Below, piece by piece: positions 18,161 to 28,380 of a DNA stretch of 64,000 bases. The stretch comes from Chlorogloea sp. CCALA 695. GTDB lineage: Bacteria; Cyanobacteriota; Cyanobacteriia; Cyanobacteriales; Chroococcidiopsidaceae. The notes beneath the pieces were generated by a model. The model saw only the letters and a list, made by a program, of their open reading frames with translations. It had not been told where the DNA came from and did not search any database. Both the position numbers and the translations under genes were made by a program. Location of the stretch: positions 62,001 to 126,000 of the forward strand of contig NZ_PVWN01000002.1 of the NCBI RefSeq assembly GCF_003003885.1, given 5' to 3'. Position 1 is the stretch's first letter; each line of letters opens with the position of its first letter.

Positions 18161-19444
18161 GTGAGCCTAAATAACTTAGATATTCTTGCCCAAACTGATA
18201 GCGCGATCGCCAATTTAATCAACGAAGAACTCCAACGTCAGCGCGACCATTTAGAACTAATTGCTAGTGAAAACTTTACCTCATCGGCGGTACTTGCTGC
18301 CCAAGGTTCGGTACTGACGAACAAATACGCCGAAGGCTTACCAGGGAAGCGCTACTACGGCGGTTGCGAGTATGTAGATAAAATTGAACAAATAGCTATT
18401 GAGCGCGCCAAACAGCTATTTGGCGCGGCTCATGCCAACGTGCAGCCTCATTCAGGAGCGCAGGCTAATTTTGCCGTCTTCCTGACGCTGCTAGAGCCTG
18501 GAGATACAATTATGGGTATGGACTTGTCTCATGGCGGACACCTGACTCATGGCTCTCCTGTCAACGTATCGGGAAAGTGGTTTAAAGCTTGTCACTATGG
18601 CGTTAACCAAGAAACTGAGCAGCTAGATTACGCACAAATCCGGGAATTAGCCCTGCAACATCGTCCCAAACTATTAATTTGTGGTTATTCGGCTTATCCG
18701 CGCATTATAGATTTTGCCAAGTTTAGACAAATAGCTGACGAAGTAGGCGCGTATTTACTCGCAGACATTGCTCATATTGCTGGCTTAGTAGCTACTGGGC
18801 TGCATCCTAACCCACTGCCTCATTGTCATGTAGTTACAACCACTACTCATAAGACTTTGCGCGGGCCTAGAGGCGGTTTTATTTTTACGGGCGACGAAGA
18901 ATTGGGCAAAAAGTTTGATAAATCCGTTTTTCCTGGGACTCAGGGCGGCCCTTTAGAACACGTTATTGCCGGGAAAGCGGTAGCTTTTGGCGAAGCTTTG
19001 CAGCCAGAATTTAAAACGTATTCGGCGCAAGTAATTGCTAATGCTCAAACTATGGCAACACAATTGCAAAATAGAGGCTTTAAAATTGTTTCTAATGGCA
19101 CGGACAATCATTTGATGCTGGTTGATCTGCGCTGCATCGGCATGACTGGCAAAGAGGGCGATAGATTAGTTAGTGGTGTGAATATTACTGCTAATAAAAA
19201 TACCGTTCCCTTCGATCCACAATCGCCTTTTGTCACTAGCGGCTTGCGTCTAGGTACGCCAGCAATGACAACTAGAGGCATGGGAGCAACTGAGTTTACC
19301 GAGATTGCCAATATAATTAGTGATCGCTTGCTTAATCCTCAAGATGAAACTGTAGCTCAAGATTGTCTAATTCGAGTCGCGGCATTATGCGATCGTTTTC
19401 CCTTGTATCCCCACCTGACAATTCCTGTACCTGCCCTAGTTTAA
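18161..19444 (+). CDS. glyA: Serine hydroxymethyltransferase
   Basis: This 427-residue PLP enzyme interconverts serine and glycine with tetrahydrofolate, feeding one-carbon metabolism and photorespiration. Landmarks are [22 protein letters not shown], and the PLP-lysine motif [16 protein letters not shown]. Translation begins at GTG (18161), with AGGGA upstream. A palindromic repeat and a heptamer array follow the stop codon. It is complete and ordinary. Confidence 0.98.
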
Positions 19445-19451
19445 ATACTGT

Positions 19452-19476
19452 AGAGACGTTGCAATGCAACGTCTCT
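19452..19476. terminator. Palindromic repeat after glyA
   Basis: AGAGACGTTGCA (19452-19463) pairs perfectly with TGCAACGTCTCT (19465-19476) around one base. It starts 7 bp after the glyA stop. It is a copy of the dispersed palindrome family also found at 35432, 38048 and 58492; here it probably serves as the glyA terminator. Confidence 0.75.
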
Positions 19477-19531
19477 TGGGAATTGGGAATTGGGAATTGG
19501 GAATTGGGAATTGGGAATTGGGAATTGGTAA
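19476..19531. repeat. Heptamer tandem repeat (TTGGGAA)7 plus one variant
   Basis: Seven perfect copies of TTGGGAA (19476-19524) are followed by one TTGGTAA. The array begins on the last base of the glyA palindrome and ends 18 bp before the cinA start codon. It is an STRR of the type widespread in cyanobacteria. The short distance to cinA means the array lies in its leader. Confidence 0.95.
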
Positions 19532-19549
19532 TTAAGCTAAAAAATATTT

Positions 19550-20821
19550 ATGAGTGCAGAAATAATTTGTGTGGGAACAGAGTTATTGCTAGGTAGCATA
19601 CTTAATAGTAATGCTCAGTTTTTAGCTAATCAATTAGCACTTCTGGGGATTAGTCACTACTATCAAACGGTTGTTGGCGATAATCCTAGCAGAATTAAGC
19701 AAGTTGTAGAAATTGCGATTTCTAGGACAGAAGACGCTACAAAAGAAGCCCAAGTGCTAATTTTTACTGGTGGACTTGGCCCTACCCCTGACGATCTTAC
19801 CCACGAAACTTTAGCAGATTTTTTTGGTGTAGCTTTAGTAGAGCATCCCGAAATTATTGCCGATATTACTAACAAATATGCCCAACGCGATCGCCTGATG
19901 ACCCCTAGCAATCGCAAGCAGGCGCTACTACCTCAAGGTGCGAAGATTTTGCCCAACGGGAGCGGCACTGCCCCTGGAGTCATCTGGGAACCCCAAGCGG
20001 GATTAATTATTTTTACCTTCCCTGGCGTACCTTCAGAAATGCACCAGATGTGGACTCAAAGCGCTGTACCTTACTTGCAAAGTCTCGGCTTTGGACAACA
20101 AATTATCTACAGCCAAACTCTAAAGTTTTGGGGAATTGGCGAGTCGGCTTTGGCTGAAAAAGTAGCGCCCTTTTTTGACCTATCTAATCCCACCGTTGCG
20201 CCCTATGCCAGTATGGGAGAAGTCAAGTTGCGGGTTTCGGCTTTAGCTCCTTCTATCGCCCAAGCACAGGAAATAGTACAGCCTGTAGCCGAAAAGTTAA
20301 AGCTAATTGCTGGGAAACATTACTTTGGCGCGGACGATGACACCTTAGCTTCAGTTGTGGGACAGTTACTACTTGCCTCTAGTCAAACTCTCAGCGTGGC
20401 GGAGTCTTGCACGGGCGGCGGCTTAGGACAGATGCTAACTACTGTATCTGGAAGCTCTCAATATTTTCTTGGTGGCATAATTTCCTACCACAATCGGGTA
20501 AAAACTGATTTGCTCAAAGTCGACAGTCAAGATTTGGCTCATAAAGGCGCTGTGAGTGCCGTTATTGCCGAGCAAATGGCGGTGGGAGTTCAAAATCTGC
20601 TGGGTACTACCTGGGGCTTAAGTATTACGGGTATTGCTGGCCCCGATGGCGGTAGCGATGATAAACCTGTAGGTCTAGTTTATATCGGTGTAGCCAAAGA
20701 AAATGGCGCAGTCAAAAGTTTTGAATTTCGTTTCGGGCAAACAAAAGACCGCCCTTTGATTCGTCACCTCAGCCTTTGTAGCGCCCTCGATTGTCTGCGC
20801 CTGCAACTATTAACAACGTAA
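19550..20821 (+). CDS. cinA: CinA, competence/damage-inducible protein (NMN amidohydrolase family)
   Basis: This 423-residue two-domain protein has an N-terminal molybdopterin-binding-like domain ([16 protein letters not shown]) and a C-terminal CinA domain with [22 protein letters not shown] and [13 protein letters not shown], the NMN deamidase-type active region. It is linked to NAD salvage and to natural transformation in other bacteria. No Shine-Dalgarno is seen; the leader contains the TTGGGAA array. Confidence 0.95.
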   Translation: MSAEIICVGTELLLGSILNSNAQFLANQLALLGISHYYQTVVGDNPSRIKQVVEIAISRTEDATKEAQVLIFTGGLGPTPDDLTHETLADFFGVALVEHPEIIADITNKYAQRDRLMTPSNRKQALLPQGAKILPNGSGTAPGVIWEPQAGLIIFTFPGVPSEMHQMWTQSAVPYLQSLGFGQQIIYSQTLKFWGIGESALAEKVAPFFDLSNPTVAPYASMGEVKLRVSALAPSIAQAQEIVQPVAEKLKLIAGKHYFGADDDTLASVVGQLLLASSQTLSVAESCTGGGLGQMLTTVSGSSQYFLGGIISYHNRVKTDLLKVDSQDLAHKGAVSAVIAEQMAVGVQNLLGTTWGLSITGIAGPDGGSDDKPVGLVYIGVAKENGAVKSFEFRFGQTKDRPLIRHLSLCSALDCLRLQLLTT

Positions 20822-21014
20822 TGGGTCACAATGGTTTAAGATATATGTAGAAATGTTAAAAATACTCAGTTTTAAATTTATTTACCTTTCTTTAGTAGGA
20901 TGAATCTGCTCTAGAGTCGCATATAAGCTTAAGACAATATAATGTATCGCAAGATTTCGTTATTTTTAACGTACAGTAGAAAACTAAACAGATATTGTAG
21001 GAGCAACTGGCTCA

Positions 21015-21152
21015 ATGGACTACATTGAAAAGGTACTAGAAAATTTAAAAGACTGGGCGCGTAAGCTGATAGAAACTTTGTTAGGGCCAGAAGCGGAGCC
21101 AGAACCAGAACTTATCCCCATTCCTGTTAACGATCGCCATCGTCGTCGTTAG
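21015..21152 (+). CDS. 45-residue small protein upstream of aroQ
   Basis: A 45-codon ORF starts ATG 21015, with AGGAG at 20999-21003, and ends TAG 21150-21152. The N-terminal half is an amphipathic helix (MDYIEKVLENLKDWARKLIE), the middle is a Glu-Pro repeat (EAEPEPE), and the C terminus is basic (NDRHRRR). It lies 9 bp before aroQ, so the two are probably co-transcribed. Function is unknown. The good ribosome site and organised composition argue that it is a real gene despite its size. Confidence 0.7.
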   Translation: MDYIEKVLENLKDWARKLIETLLGPEAEPEPELIPIPVNDRHRRR

Positions 21153-21161
21153 TTTAATATT

Positions 21162-21641
21162 GTGCTGACATTAAATCTGTTTAGTATTTTAGTGCTGCAT
21201 GGGCCAAATCTAAATCTTTTGGGGAAACGCGAACCAGGGATTTATGGCGTTGTGACTTTGGATGAAATTAATCGCTCCTTAGAAGCAGAAGCTGCAAAGT
21301 TAGGGGCGAAAGTATTTGCGGTGCAATCAAACCATGAAGGCGTACTAATTGATACTATTCATAACGCCAGCGAACAGCAAGGAATTTTAATTAATGCTGG
21401 GGCGTACACTCACACGAGCATAGCAATTAGAGATGCAATTTCTGCGGTTAAATTGCCTACTGTAGAAGTGCATTTGAGTAACATTTATCAGCGCGAAGCC
21501 TTCCGCCATCACTCGTATATTGCACCCGTCGCTATTGGACAAATTAGCGGGTTTGGCGCAGAAAGTTATCGTTTAGGATTGCAGGCGTTGATTCATCATT
21601 TAGTTGCACAGCAAGAAATGAGCGCTGCTTACAACGTTTAG
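21162..21641 (+). CDS. aroQ: 3-dehydroquinate dehydratase, type II
   Basis: This 159-residue enzyme dehydrates 3-dehydroquinate to 3-dehydroshikimate in the shikimate pathway. Motifs seen are [18 protein letters not shown], with the catalytic Tyr, [21 protein letters not shown] and [12 protein letters not shown], with the catalytic His in the IHN/HLSN region. The start is GTG at 21162; a start a few codons later is possible, since family members begin close to ILVLHGPN. It follows a 45-codon gene by 9 bp and precedes a DraG-like gene by 12 bp. Confidence 0.96.
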   Translation: MLTLNLFSILVLHGPNLNLLGKREPGIYGVVTLDEINRSLEAEAAKLGAKVFAVQSNHEGVLIDTIHNASEQQGILINAGAYTHTSIAIRDAISAVKLPTVEVHLSNIYQREAFRHHSYIAPVAIGQISGFGAESYRLGLQALIHHLVAQQEMSAAYNV

Positions 21642-21653
21642 TAATTTAATTCT

Positions 21654-22475
21654 ATGCGCTACTCAATAACTAGCCGATTTCACGGTGCTTTATTAGGCGC
21701 AACAATAGCCGAGACAATTACTAATCCCAGCCAATCAAACTCTACTGCGATCGCCAAAGTAATAATTCCAGGGGCGCAAAGCTTGATAGAATTGGGTAGA
21801 TTTGAGCGGCAAAGCTGGCTAAAAAAGCTTTTAATCCTAGAATTAACACCGTTGCAAGCAGTGGTAGCAACTTTACCATTGGCACTTTTTTATCACGATA
21901 ACAAAATTAACTTGCGCTCAAATTTGCTATCTGTAGCTAGTATTTGGCAGTATGAACCAGTTATTCAAGAAAGTATATTAGCAATTGGGTATGCGATCGC
22001 CCAAGCTTTGACAGAAAAACTTTACCCCACTAAGTTAATTCCTCAAATAGTTAGCTTTATAGACGCGCCAAATACAGAGTTAACTGACGCATTGCAACAA
22101 GTGCAGACTTTATTAGAGCAAAAAGCAGGGATAGAGAAAACTATAATTGCTAAGGGAAGTAGCGTTACAAACTCTGTGGCTTTAGCATTTTATTATTTTT
22201 TGAGTACCGTAGAAGATATTAACCTCAGTGTAAAAAGGAGTATTCAATCGCCCTTTACCAGTAGTGAAATTGTGGGCGCACTATCGGGCGCTTACAACAG
22301 CGCCGCCAATATTCCTAGTAGTTGGCAAATAGTTGCCGACTCGCAAACTAGCCCAAGGGCAGAAATGTTACAATTATCCGAGGATTTAGTTGCTGTATGG
22401 TCAGGAGTGTACGACAGCAAAGCCCAACTACTATCTACGGCGGTTGCTGCACCCCGCGTTATTCGTTCGCGTTAG
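21654..22475 (+). CDS. Degenerate ADP-ribosylglycohydrolase (DraG)-like protein
   Basis: This 273-residue helical protein resembles the DraG fold: FHGALLGATIAETI corresponds to the family's first helix (usually GxxxGDAxG), KGSSVTNSVALAFYYFL to the later metal-site helix, and EIVGALSGAYNSAANIPSSW to the C-terminal motif. The Asp residues that bind the two metal ions, and the T-D-D-T type motif, are not apparent. That suggests loss of catalysis, or a divergent subfamily known mainly from cyanobacteria. It sits 12 bp after aroQ. The fold call is moderate, and enzyme activity is doubtful. Confidence 0.6.
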   Translation: MRYSITSRFHGALLGATIAETITNPSQSNSTAIAKVIIPGAQSLIELGRFERQSWLKKLLILELTPLQAVVATLPLALFYHDNKINLRSNLLSVASIWQYEPVIQESILAIGYAIAQALTEKLYPTKLIPQIVSFIDAPNTELTDALQQVQTLLEQKAGIEKTIIAKGSSVTNSVALAFYYFLSTVEDINLSVKRSIQSPFTSSEIVGALSGAYNSAANIPSSWQIVADSQTSPRAEMLQLSEDLVAVWSGVYDSKAQLLSTAVAAPRVIRSR

Positions 22476-22583
22476 ACAATTTAAAGAGTTGTAAATTGGC
22501 CCGTGAGAATCCGCAACAGGTAGATAATTAGATGGAAAGCACCGAAAATTGTTTTTTTATTTACTTTGTAGCCAATGTAGTTA

Positions 22584-24989
22584 ATGAAAAAGCTGCGCTT
22601 GTTTGATTTTCCCAAGCCTAAACGCCAAAAAGAGTTGTTTTGCCAAACATCCGCCAGCCAAAAAACAAAAAAATTGGCTGATGGTGGGTTTTCTGTGATT
22701 AAATCAGGGTTGAAACTATGGAGGGGGCTAGAAAAGTATCATTCTATAGCCATTTTTTGTTTAACTGCGATCGCACTTACTACAGTTTTAGGACATAGAT
22801 TCTATAATCAGCCAAGGTTAGCTATAGGTACAATTGCGCCGCAGACAATCACCGCACCTTACAGCATAAGTGTAGAAGATATTGAAACAACAAAAGCCGA
22901 ACGTAAAGCCGCCCGTACCGTTGCTTCGCCTATATTAAAAATTAACGAAGTCGTAAATCAACAAGTTGAAGCCCAGCTTCAACAAATCCTGGTTGCCAGT
23001 AACGAAAGTCGACGGATAGCTGGGAGTTTTCCGTTTGTCGAAACATCAACTTTGTCAATTTCCGCGCAACGTTATTTGCGTAATTGCCCAGAATGGGAGT
23101 GGAAATTAGTAGTAGAAACTTTTAAAGCCCAATTAGCTAGTAAAAACAAGCCCAGTACCCCAGCAAATAACTCCACAGCCGAAGCAATCATAGAATTGCA
23201 AGCCTTGAGTTGGCGTTCACCAGAAAATGTTACTAAATTAATTAATAAAATTACGCAAATTCGGCAGCAATACGCCCAAGCAAAAACTAAACTTGCCCTT
23301 AATCCTAGAAATATTGACAAGTTAGTGCTGGAATTGTCAGAGGAGGAATGGAAAAAAACTCAAACGACAATCAATAGCAGCAAAGATCGGATTTTAACTC
23401 AAGGAATTGCCCCAGGACTACCGCCAGATATTATTAAAACTGCCGTAGATACACACCTGAAATCCCCTGATGTTAATAGTGCCTTACCAAAAACTGCTCA
23501 ATCGTGGGTAAAAGCACTACTTATTAACCTTTTGCAGCCAAACTTGATTGAAGACGTTGCTAAAACAAAATATCAAGCCGAACAAGCCGCGTCTTCTGTC
23601 AACCCCATAACATTAGAAGTGCAGCAAGGGGAAACTATTGTCAAAGCTGGGCAAGAAATCGACCATGCAGCCTTTTTATTGCTAGATCGTTTTGATTTGA
23701 GTCGGCGAGAAATTCGCTGGTACAGCTTGCTACAACTAGGAACTTTTGTAACGGGTTGTTTGGGGGTTTTTGTCTTAATCAAAAGACAATTAGGTTGTAC
23801 TTTAAAGCAGCGCGATCGCATTTTAGTTATGCTGCTAACTTTGAGTACAATTTTAATCACAACTTTAAGATTCAACTATACCAGCTTGCCAGCAATTGGC
23901 TTGCTTTTAGGCAGTTTTTACGCTCCCTCCTTGGGATTTACGGTGATAGCTTTAGTAATAGTGCTATTACCCGCAAGCTTGGGAATTAATATAGAGTATT
24001 TGCTGGCAGGGGCGGTTGGGGGCTTACTTGCTAGTAATTATGCCGGAAAAATGCGATCGCGCGAAGAATTAGCTTTACTCGGTGTTGCAGTTGGTTCAGT
24101 CGAAGCAATTACATTTTTGCTCGTAGATTTGATTATTAATCACACTAATATTGGTTGGTACGATTGGCAACAAGCTGGATTAGTGGGGCTTTCGGGGGTG
24201 GCTTGGAGTATTATAGCGATCGGCTTAAGCCCTTATTTAGAGTATCTATTTGACCTAGTAACGCCGATTCGTTTAGCAGAACTTGCCAACCCCAATCGAC
24301 CGCTCTTAAAACGCCTAGCAACGAATGCTCCTGGCACTTTTCAACACACTTTATTCGTGTCAACTTTAGCAGAAGCCGCCGCTAAGGAACTTTGTTTAAA
24401 TGTAGAGTTAGTAAGAGCAGGTACGTTTTATCATGACATTGGTAAATTACACGATCCCCAAGGATTTATTGAAAATCAAAGGGGCGGCCCAAATAAGCAC
24501 GATGAAATTAATAATCCCTGGTTGAGTGCAGAAATTATTATTAAGCACGTCAGTGAAGGCTTAATAATGGCGCGGAAATATCATTTACCCAAAGCTGTTA
24601 GGGCATTTATTCCCGAACACCAAGGCACGATTTTAGTTGCTTATTTTCACCACCAAGCCCAGCAATTAGCTGAGGTAGATAACCCGTCAGGTATAGTCGT
24701 TGACGAAAGAGAGTTTCGTTACGATGGGCCAATTCCTCAATCCCCCGAAACTGGAATTGTGATGTTAGCTGATGCTTGCGAAGCGGCGTTACGAAGTCTT
24801 AAAGAGGCAACTTACGAAGAAGCTTTAGCAATGGTTAATAAAATATTGCGATCGCGCTGGCAAGATAATCAAATGATAAATTCTGGATTAACCCGCGCCC
24901 AAATGTCTCGCATTGCCGAAATTTTTGTTGAAGTTTGGTTGCAATTTCACCACAAGCGGATTGCCTACCCCAAAGCCGCCAATAGCTGA
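22584..24989 (+). CDS. PgpH-like HD-domain membrane phosphodiesterase (c-di-AMP)
   Basis: This 801-residue protein has the 7TM-HD architecture: an N-terminal cytosolic stretch, one membrane helix near residue 55, a large extracytoplasmic 7TMR-HDED domain (about 75-370), a block of seven hydrophobic helices (about 380-560) and a cytosolic HD domain whose motif FYHDIGKLHDP places the metal His/Asp at 617-618, with HHQAQQLAE-type His residues further on. Members in Listeria and Bacillus degrade c-di-AMP. A cyanobacterial homologue would affect osmotic or day-night signalling, by inference. There is no close operon partner. Confidence 0.92.
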   Translation: MKKLRLFDFPKPKRQKELFCQTSASQKTKKLADGGFSVIKSGLKLWRGLEKYHSIAIFCLTAIALTTVLGHRFYNQPRLAIGTIAPQTITAPYSISVEDIETTKAERKAARTVASPILKINEVVNQQVEAQLQQILVASNESRRIAGSFPFVETSTLSISAQRYLRNCPEWEWKLVVETFKAQLASKNKPSTPANNSTAEAIIELQALSWRSPENVTKLINKITQIRQQYAQAKTKLALNPRNIDKLVLELSEEEWKKTQTTINSSKDRILTQGIAPGLPPDIIKTAVDTHLKSPDVNSALPKTAQSWVKALLINLLQPNLIEDVAKTKYQAEQAASSVNPITLEVQQGETIVKAGQEIDHAAFLLLDRFDLSRREIRWYSLLQLGTFVTGCLGVFVLIKRQLGCTLKQRDRILVMLLTLSTILITTLRFNYTSLPAIGLLLGSFYAPSLGFTVIALVIVLLPASLGINIEYLLAGAVGGLLASNYAGKMRSREELALLGVAVGSVEAITFLLVDLIINHTNIGWYDWQQAGLVGLSGVAWSIIAIGLSPYLEYLFDLVTPIRLAELANPNRPLLKRLATNAPGTFQHTLFVSTLAEAAAKELCLNVELVRAGTFYHDIGKLHDPQGFIENQRGGPNKHDEINNPWLSAEIIIKHVSEGLIMARKYHLPKAVRAFIPEHQGTILVAYFHHQAQQLAEVDNPSGIVVDEREFRYDGPIPQSPETGIVMLADACEAALRSLKEATYEEALAMVNKILRSRWQDNQMINSGLTRAQMSRIAEIFVEVWLQFHHKRIAYPKAANS

Positions 24990-25095
24990 GTTTATTCAAT
25001 ACTGACAAATACTAAATTTCTCTCCCCCCTTGCCAACTGCTCCACACAGTCAGAAACTAAACTTGGGAGTTGATTGGCAGTAAGAGCAGTTTTTT

Positions 25096-26385
25096 ATGAA
25101 AAGAGTATTATCGATCATTTTAGGGGGCGGTGCAGGCACTCGGCTTTACCCCCTCACCAAGCAACGCGCCAAGCCCGCCGTACCGTTAGCAGGCAAATAT
25201 CGCCTCATCGATATTCCTGTTAGTAATTGCATCAATTCAGAACTTTACAAAATTTATGTACTGACGCAATTTAACTCTGCTTCCCTTAATCGCCACATTG
25301 CGCGTGCTTACACTTTTCCGGGCTTTACCGATGGATTTGTGGAAGTGTTAGCCGCCCAACAAACTCCAGAAAACCCGAATTGGTTTCAAGGTACAGCCGA
25401 TGCGGTGCGTCAGTATATTTGGCTGTTAGAGGAGTGGGATGTTGACGAATACCTGATTTTGTCAGGAGATCATCTCTATCGCATGGATTATCGCTTATTC
25501 GTGCAACGCCACCGCGAAACCGGGGCAGATATCACGCTTTCGGTTGTTCCCATTTCTGAACGTTTGGCTTCCGACTTTGGGTTGATGAAAATTGACAACG
25601 CTGGACGCATAATCGACTTTAGCGAAAAGCCCAAAGGTGACGATTTGCGGCAAATGCAGGTTGATACAACAATCTTGGGCTTGACTAAAGAACAAGCGCA
25701 GCAACAACCCTACATTGCTTCGATGGGGATTTATGTCTTCAAAAAACAAGTTTTAATTAACTTATTAAAATCCTCTTTGACTCAAACCGATTTTGGTAAA
25801 GAGATTATTCCGGCGGCGGCAAAGGATCTTAACGTTCAAGCCTACTTGTTCAATGGCTATTGGGAAGATATCGGGACGATTGAAGCGTTTTATGACGCTA
25901 ATATGGCGCTGACAAAGCAACCCGACCCCCCATTTAGCTTTTATGATGAGGAAGCCCCAATTTACACTCGTTCGCGTTATTTGCCCCCTAGTAAGCTGCT
26001 AGATTGCCAGGTGACAGAATCAATTATTGGCGAGGGGTGTATTTTAAAAAGGTGTCGAATACAGCATTCAGTGTTGGGAGTGCGATCGCGCATTGAAGAA
26101 GGTTGTACCATTGACGATACTTTAATTATGGGAGCGGATTTTTATCAACCCTTTGCTGAGGAGAAATCTCAGCATGAAAGTACACAAATTCCGTTAGGAA
26201 TCGGCGCAAATAGTACCATTCGCCGCGCGATCATTGATAAAAATGCTCGGATTGGCTGCGACGTACAGATAATTAATAAAGATCGCGTCCAAGAAGCCGA
26301 GAAAGAAAGTCAGGGTTTCTACATTCGTAGTGGCATTGTTGTGGTACTAAAAAATGCTGTAATCAAGGATGGTACAGTTATTTAG
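25096..26385 (+). CDS. glgC: Glucose-1-phosphate adenylyltransferase
   Basis: This 429-residue ADP-glucose pyrophosphorylase is the committed step of glycogen synthesis. The N-terminal [42 protein letters not shown], and a C-terminal left-handed beta-helix with hexapeptide repeats ([10 protein letters not shown] onward) are all intact. The C-terminal Arg/Lys-rich [17 protein letters not shown] is the region that binds the activator 3-phosphoglycerate in cyanobacterial and plant enzymes. Confidence 0.98.
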   Translation: MKRVLSIILGGGAGTRLYPLTKQRAKPAVPLAGKYRLIDIPVSNCINSELYKIYVLTQFNSASLNRHIARAYTFPGFTDGFVEVLAAQQTPENPNWFQGTADAVRQYIWLLEEWDVDEYLILSGDHLYRMDYRLFVQRHRETGADITLSVVPISERLASDFGLMKIDNAGRIIDFSEKPKGDDLRQMQVDTTILGLTKEQAQQQPYIASMGIYVFKKQVLINLLKSSLTQTDFGKEIIPAAAKDLNVQAYLFNGYWEDIGTIEAFYDANMALTKQPDPPFSFYDEEAPIYTRSRYLPPSKLLDCQVTESIIGEGCILKRCRIQHSVLGVRSRIEEGCTIDDTLIMGADFYQPFAEEKSQHESTQIPLGIGANSTIRRAIIDKNARIGCDVQIINKDRVQEAEKESQGFYIRSGIVVVLKNAVIKDGTVI

Positions 26386-26487
26386 ATAAAGAAAGACATT
26401 CCGTCAATGGTTCTCTAGAGGTATGTTGCAAGCCTCAGTAGCCACAGTAAAATCTCATTGGTAGGCGATCGTGGCAGGACTGAGGCG

Positions 26488-28068
26488 ATGCAAATAATAG
26501 ATAGTTCTCTTTTATCAGCACAAGAATTAGAATTTCGCCAGTTGCAGGCAAATTTGCGCGAATTTTGGCACACAGTAGAGGACTTAGATCGCAGTGATGG
26601 GGATATTTTAGTAATTCCTTCCTTGAGTTTAGATCGGCGGGAATTACTAAAAATTGACGGCGTTCACCACTACGAAGAAAGGCTACTTTTTTCCTTGATT
26701 CGCCTGCAAAATCCCCGCACGCGGCTAATTTATATTACGTCTCAACCTCTGCATCCCAGTGTTGTAGATTACTATTTGCAATTATTACCAGGGATACCTT
26801 TTTCTCATGCGCGCGATCGCTTATTATTACTTTCTACTTACGATTCTTCCCACAAACCCCTAACCCAAAAAATCTTAGAACGCCCCCGATTAATGGCGCG
26901 GCTACGTCAGGCTTTACGCCCCGGAAAATCTTTTATGATTTGTTACAACTCCTCGTCTTGGGAGCGAGATTTATCTATACAAATCGGCGTACCGTTGTAT
27001 GGTTGCGATCCCAGCTTACAAATTTGGGGAACAAAAAGCGGTAGCAGACAAATCTTTGCCGAAAGTGGCATTCCTTACCCAGACGGCACTAACGAAAGCC
27101 TGTGGAATGTAGAGGAATTAGTCTCAGCTATTGGTGAACTATGGGAAAAAAAGCCGCAATTGAAACGCCTGGTAGTTAAACTCAACGAAGGAATTTCTGG
27201 CGAAGCTAATGCTTTATTTGATTTAAGACCAATTCAAAATATATCTGATCCCATCGAAAAGCCAGCAGCAATCAAGCAGCAGTTACAGCAAATGCGCTTT
27301 CAAGCGAAATCGGAAAATTGGGATAATTTTTCGGGGCGGATTCCTGAAATAGGGGCAATAGTTGAGGAATTTATCGAAGGCGAAGAAAAGCGAAGTCCTA
27401 GCGTTCAGGGTAGAATAACTCCCGATGGGGAAGTAGAAATATTATCTACCCACGACCAAATTTTAGGAGGCCCCGACGGGCAAATTTATCTAGGTTGCCG
27501 TTTTCCCGCAGATATTGCTTACCGTTTGCGCCTTCAAGACTTGGGGTTGAAAGTTGGGAGACTACTAGCAGCAAAAGGCGCATTAGAGAGATTTGGAGTT
27601 GATTTTATTGCCGTCCGTCATCCTGGAAATGATGGCGATAAGTGGGATATTCAGGCAATTGAAATTAATCTGCGTAAAGGCGGCACTACTCACCCATTTA
27701 TGACTTTAAAATTGCTAACAAATGGACGTTACGACCTTTCTACAGGATTATTTTACAGCCAGCAAGGACGCGAAAAATATTACACGGCAACAGATAACCT
27801 CCAAAAAGAACGCTATAAGGGATTATTACCCAATGATTTGATGGATATTATCGCTACTCACAGGCTGCATTTTGACTCTGGTACAGAAACTGGGACAGTT
27901 TTTCACTTAATGGGTTGCCTTTCGGAGTTTGGCAAGCTTGGAGTCACAAGTATTGGCGATTCTCCCCAACAAGCACAGGAGATTTATAACCGTTTAATCA
28001 AAGTGCTGGATGACGAAACTCGCAGCTTAATCGAACCAGAGTTAGCCCTTAATCATAACTTTGTTTGA
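26488..28068 (+). CDS. ATP-grasp peptide ligase PGM1-related protein
   Basis: This protein of about 526 residues resembles the cyanobacterial family annotated as peptide ligase PGM1-related, with an ATP-grasp fold: LVVKLNEGISGEAN (nucleotide-binding lysine strand), AIVEEFIEGEEKRSPSVQG, and AIEINLRKGGTTHPF (Mg-binding Glu/Asn). PGM1 itself joins amino acids in pheganomycin synthesis; the substrate here is unknown. The frame can be read from a TTG at 26458, but the ATG at 26488 beginning MQIIDSSLL is more credible. It ends 2 bp before the convergent ureA stop. Confidence 0.85.
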   Translation: MQIIDSSLLSAQELEFRQLQANLREFWHTVEDLDRSDGDILVIPSLSLDRRELLKIDGVHHYEERLLFSLIRLQNPRTRLIYITSQPLHPSVVDYYLQLLPGIPFSHARDRLLLLSTYDSSHKPLTQKILERPRLMARLRQALRPGKSFMICYNSSSWERDLSIQIGVPLYGCDPSLQIWGTKSGSRQIFAESGIPYPDGTNESLWNVEELVSAIGELWEKKPQLKRLVVKLNEGISGEANALFDLRPIQNISDPIEKPAAIKQQLQQMRFQAKSENWDNFSGRIPEIGAIVEEFIEGEEKRSPSVQGRITPDGEVEILSTHDQILGGPDGQIYLGCRFPADIAYRLRLQDLGLKVGRLLAAKGALERFGVDFIAVRHPGNDGDKWDIQAIEINLRKGGTTHPFMTLKLLTNGRYDLSTGLFYSQQGREKYYTATDNLQKERYKGLLPNDLMDIIATHRLHFDSGTETGTVFHLMGCLSEFGKLGVTSIGDSPQQAQEIYNRLIKVLDDETRSLIEPELALNHNFV

Positions 28069-28070
28069 AG

Positions 28071-28373
28071 CTACAAAATTGGATTATGAACGGTAACTAA
28101 TTTTGTTCCATCAGGAAAAGTAGCTTCTACCTGTACATCGGCGATCATTTCTGGCACTCCTTCCATTACCTCGTCTCGTGTTAATAAAGTTGTGCCATAA
28201 CTCATTAGTTCTGCTACTGTACGCCCGTCTCTAGCGCCTTCTAAGATAGCGGCGGCAAGATAAGCCACTGTTTCGGGATAATTCAGCTTTAAACCTCTTT
28301 GCTTGCGTCTTTCGGCTACTAAAGCTGCCGTAAAAATAAGTAATTTGTCTTTTTCCTGGGGTGTAAGGTGCAT
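28071..28373 (-). CDS. ureA: Urease gamma subunit
   Basis: This complete 100-residue UreA starts [18 protein letters not shown] and has LKLNYPEAVA-like ([12 protein letters not shown]), [11 protein letters not shown] and the C-terminal VTVHNPI. It forms the trimeric urease core with UreB and UreC. It follows ureD by 7 bp, as in other cyanobacterial ureDABC clusters, but ureB and ureC do not follow: the next gene is convergent with a 2-bp gap. The rest of the urease genes must be elsewhere. Confidence 0.97.
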   Translation of the reverse strand: MHLTPQEKDKLLIFTAALVAERRKQRGLKLNYPETVAYLAAAILEGARDGRTVAELMSYGTTLLTRDEVMEGVPEMIADVQVEATFPDGTKLVTVHNPIL

Positions 28374-28380
28374 AATTTCT

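Noticed and set aside
19476-19531. Possible CRISPR array
   Set aside because: The units are contiguous 7-mers without spacers, a tandem repeat and not a CRISPR.
26458-26487. TTG start for the ATP-grasp gene
   Set aside because: The ATG at 26488 is in a better place, and the extra ten residues look random.
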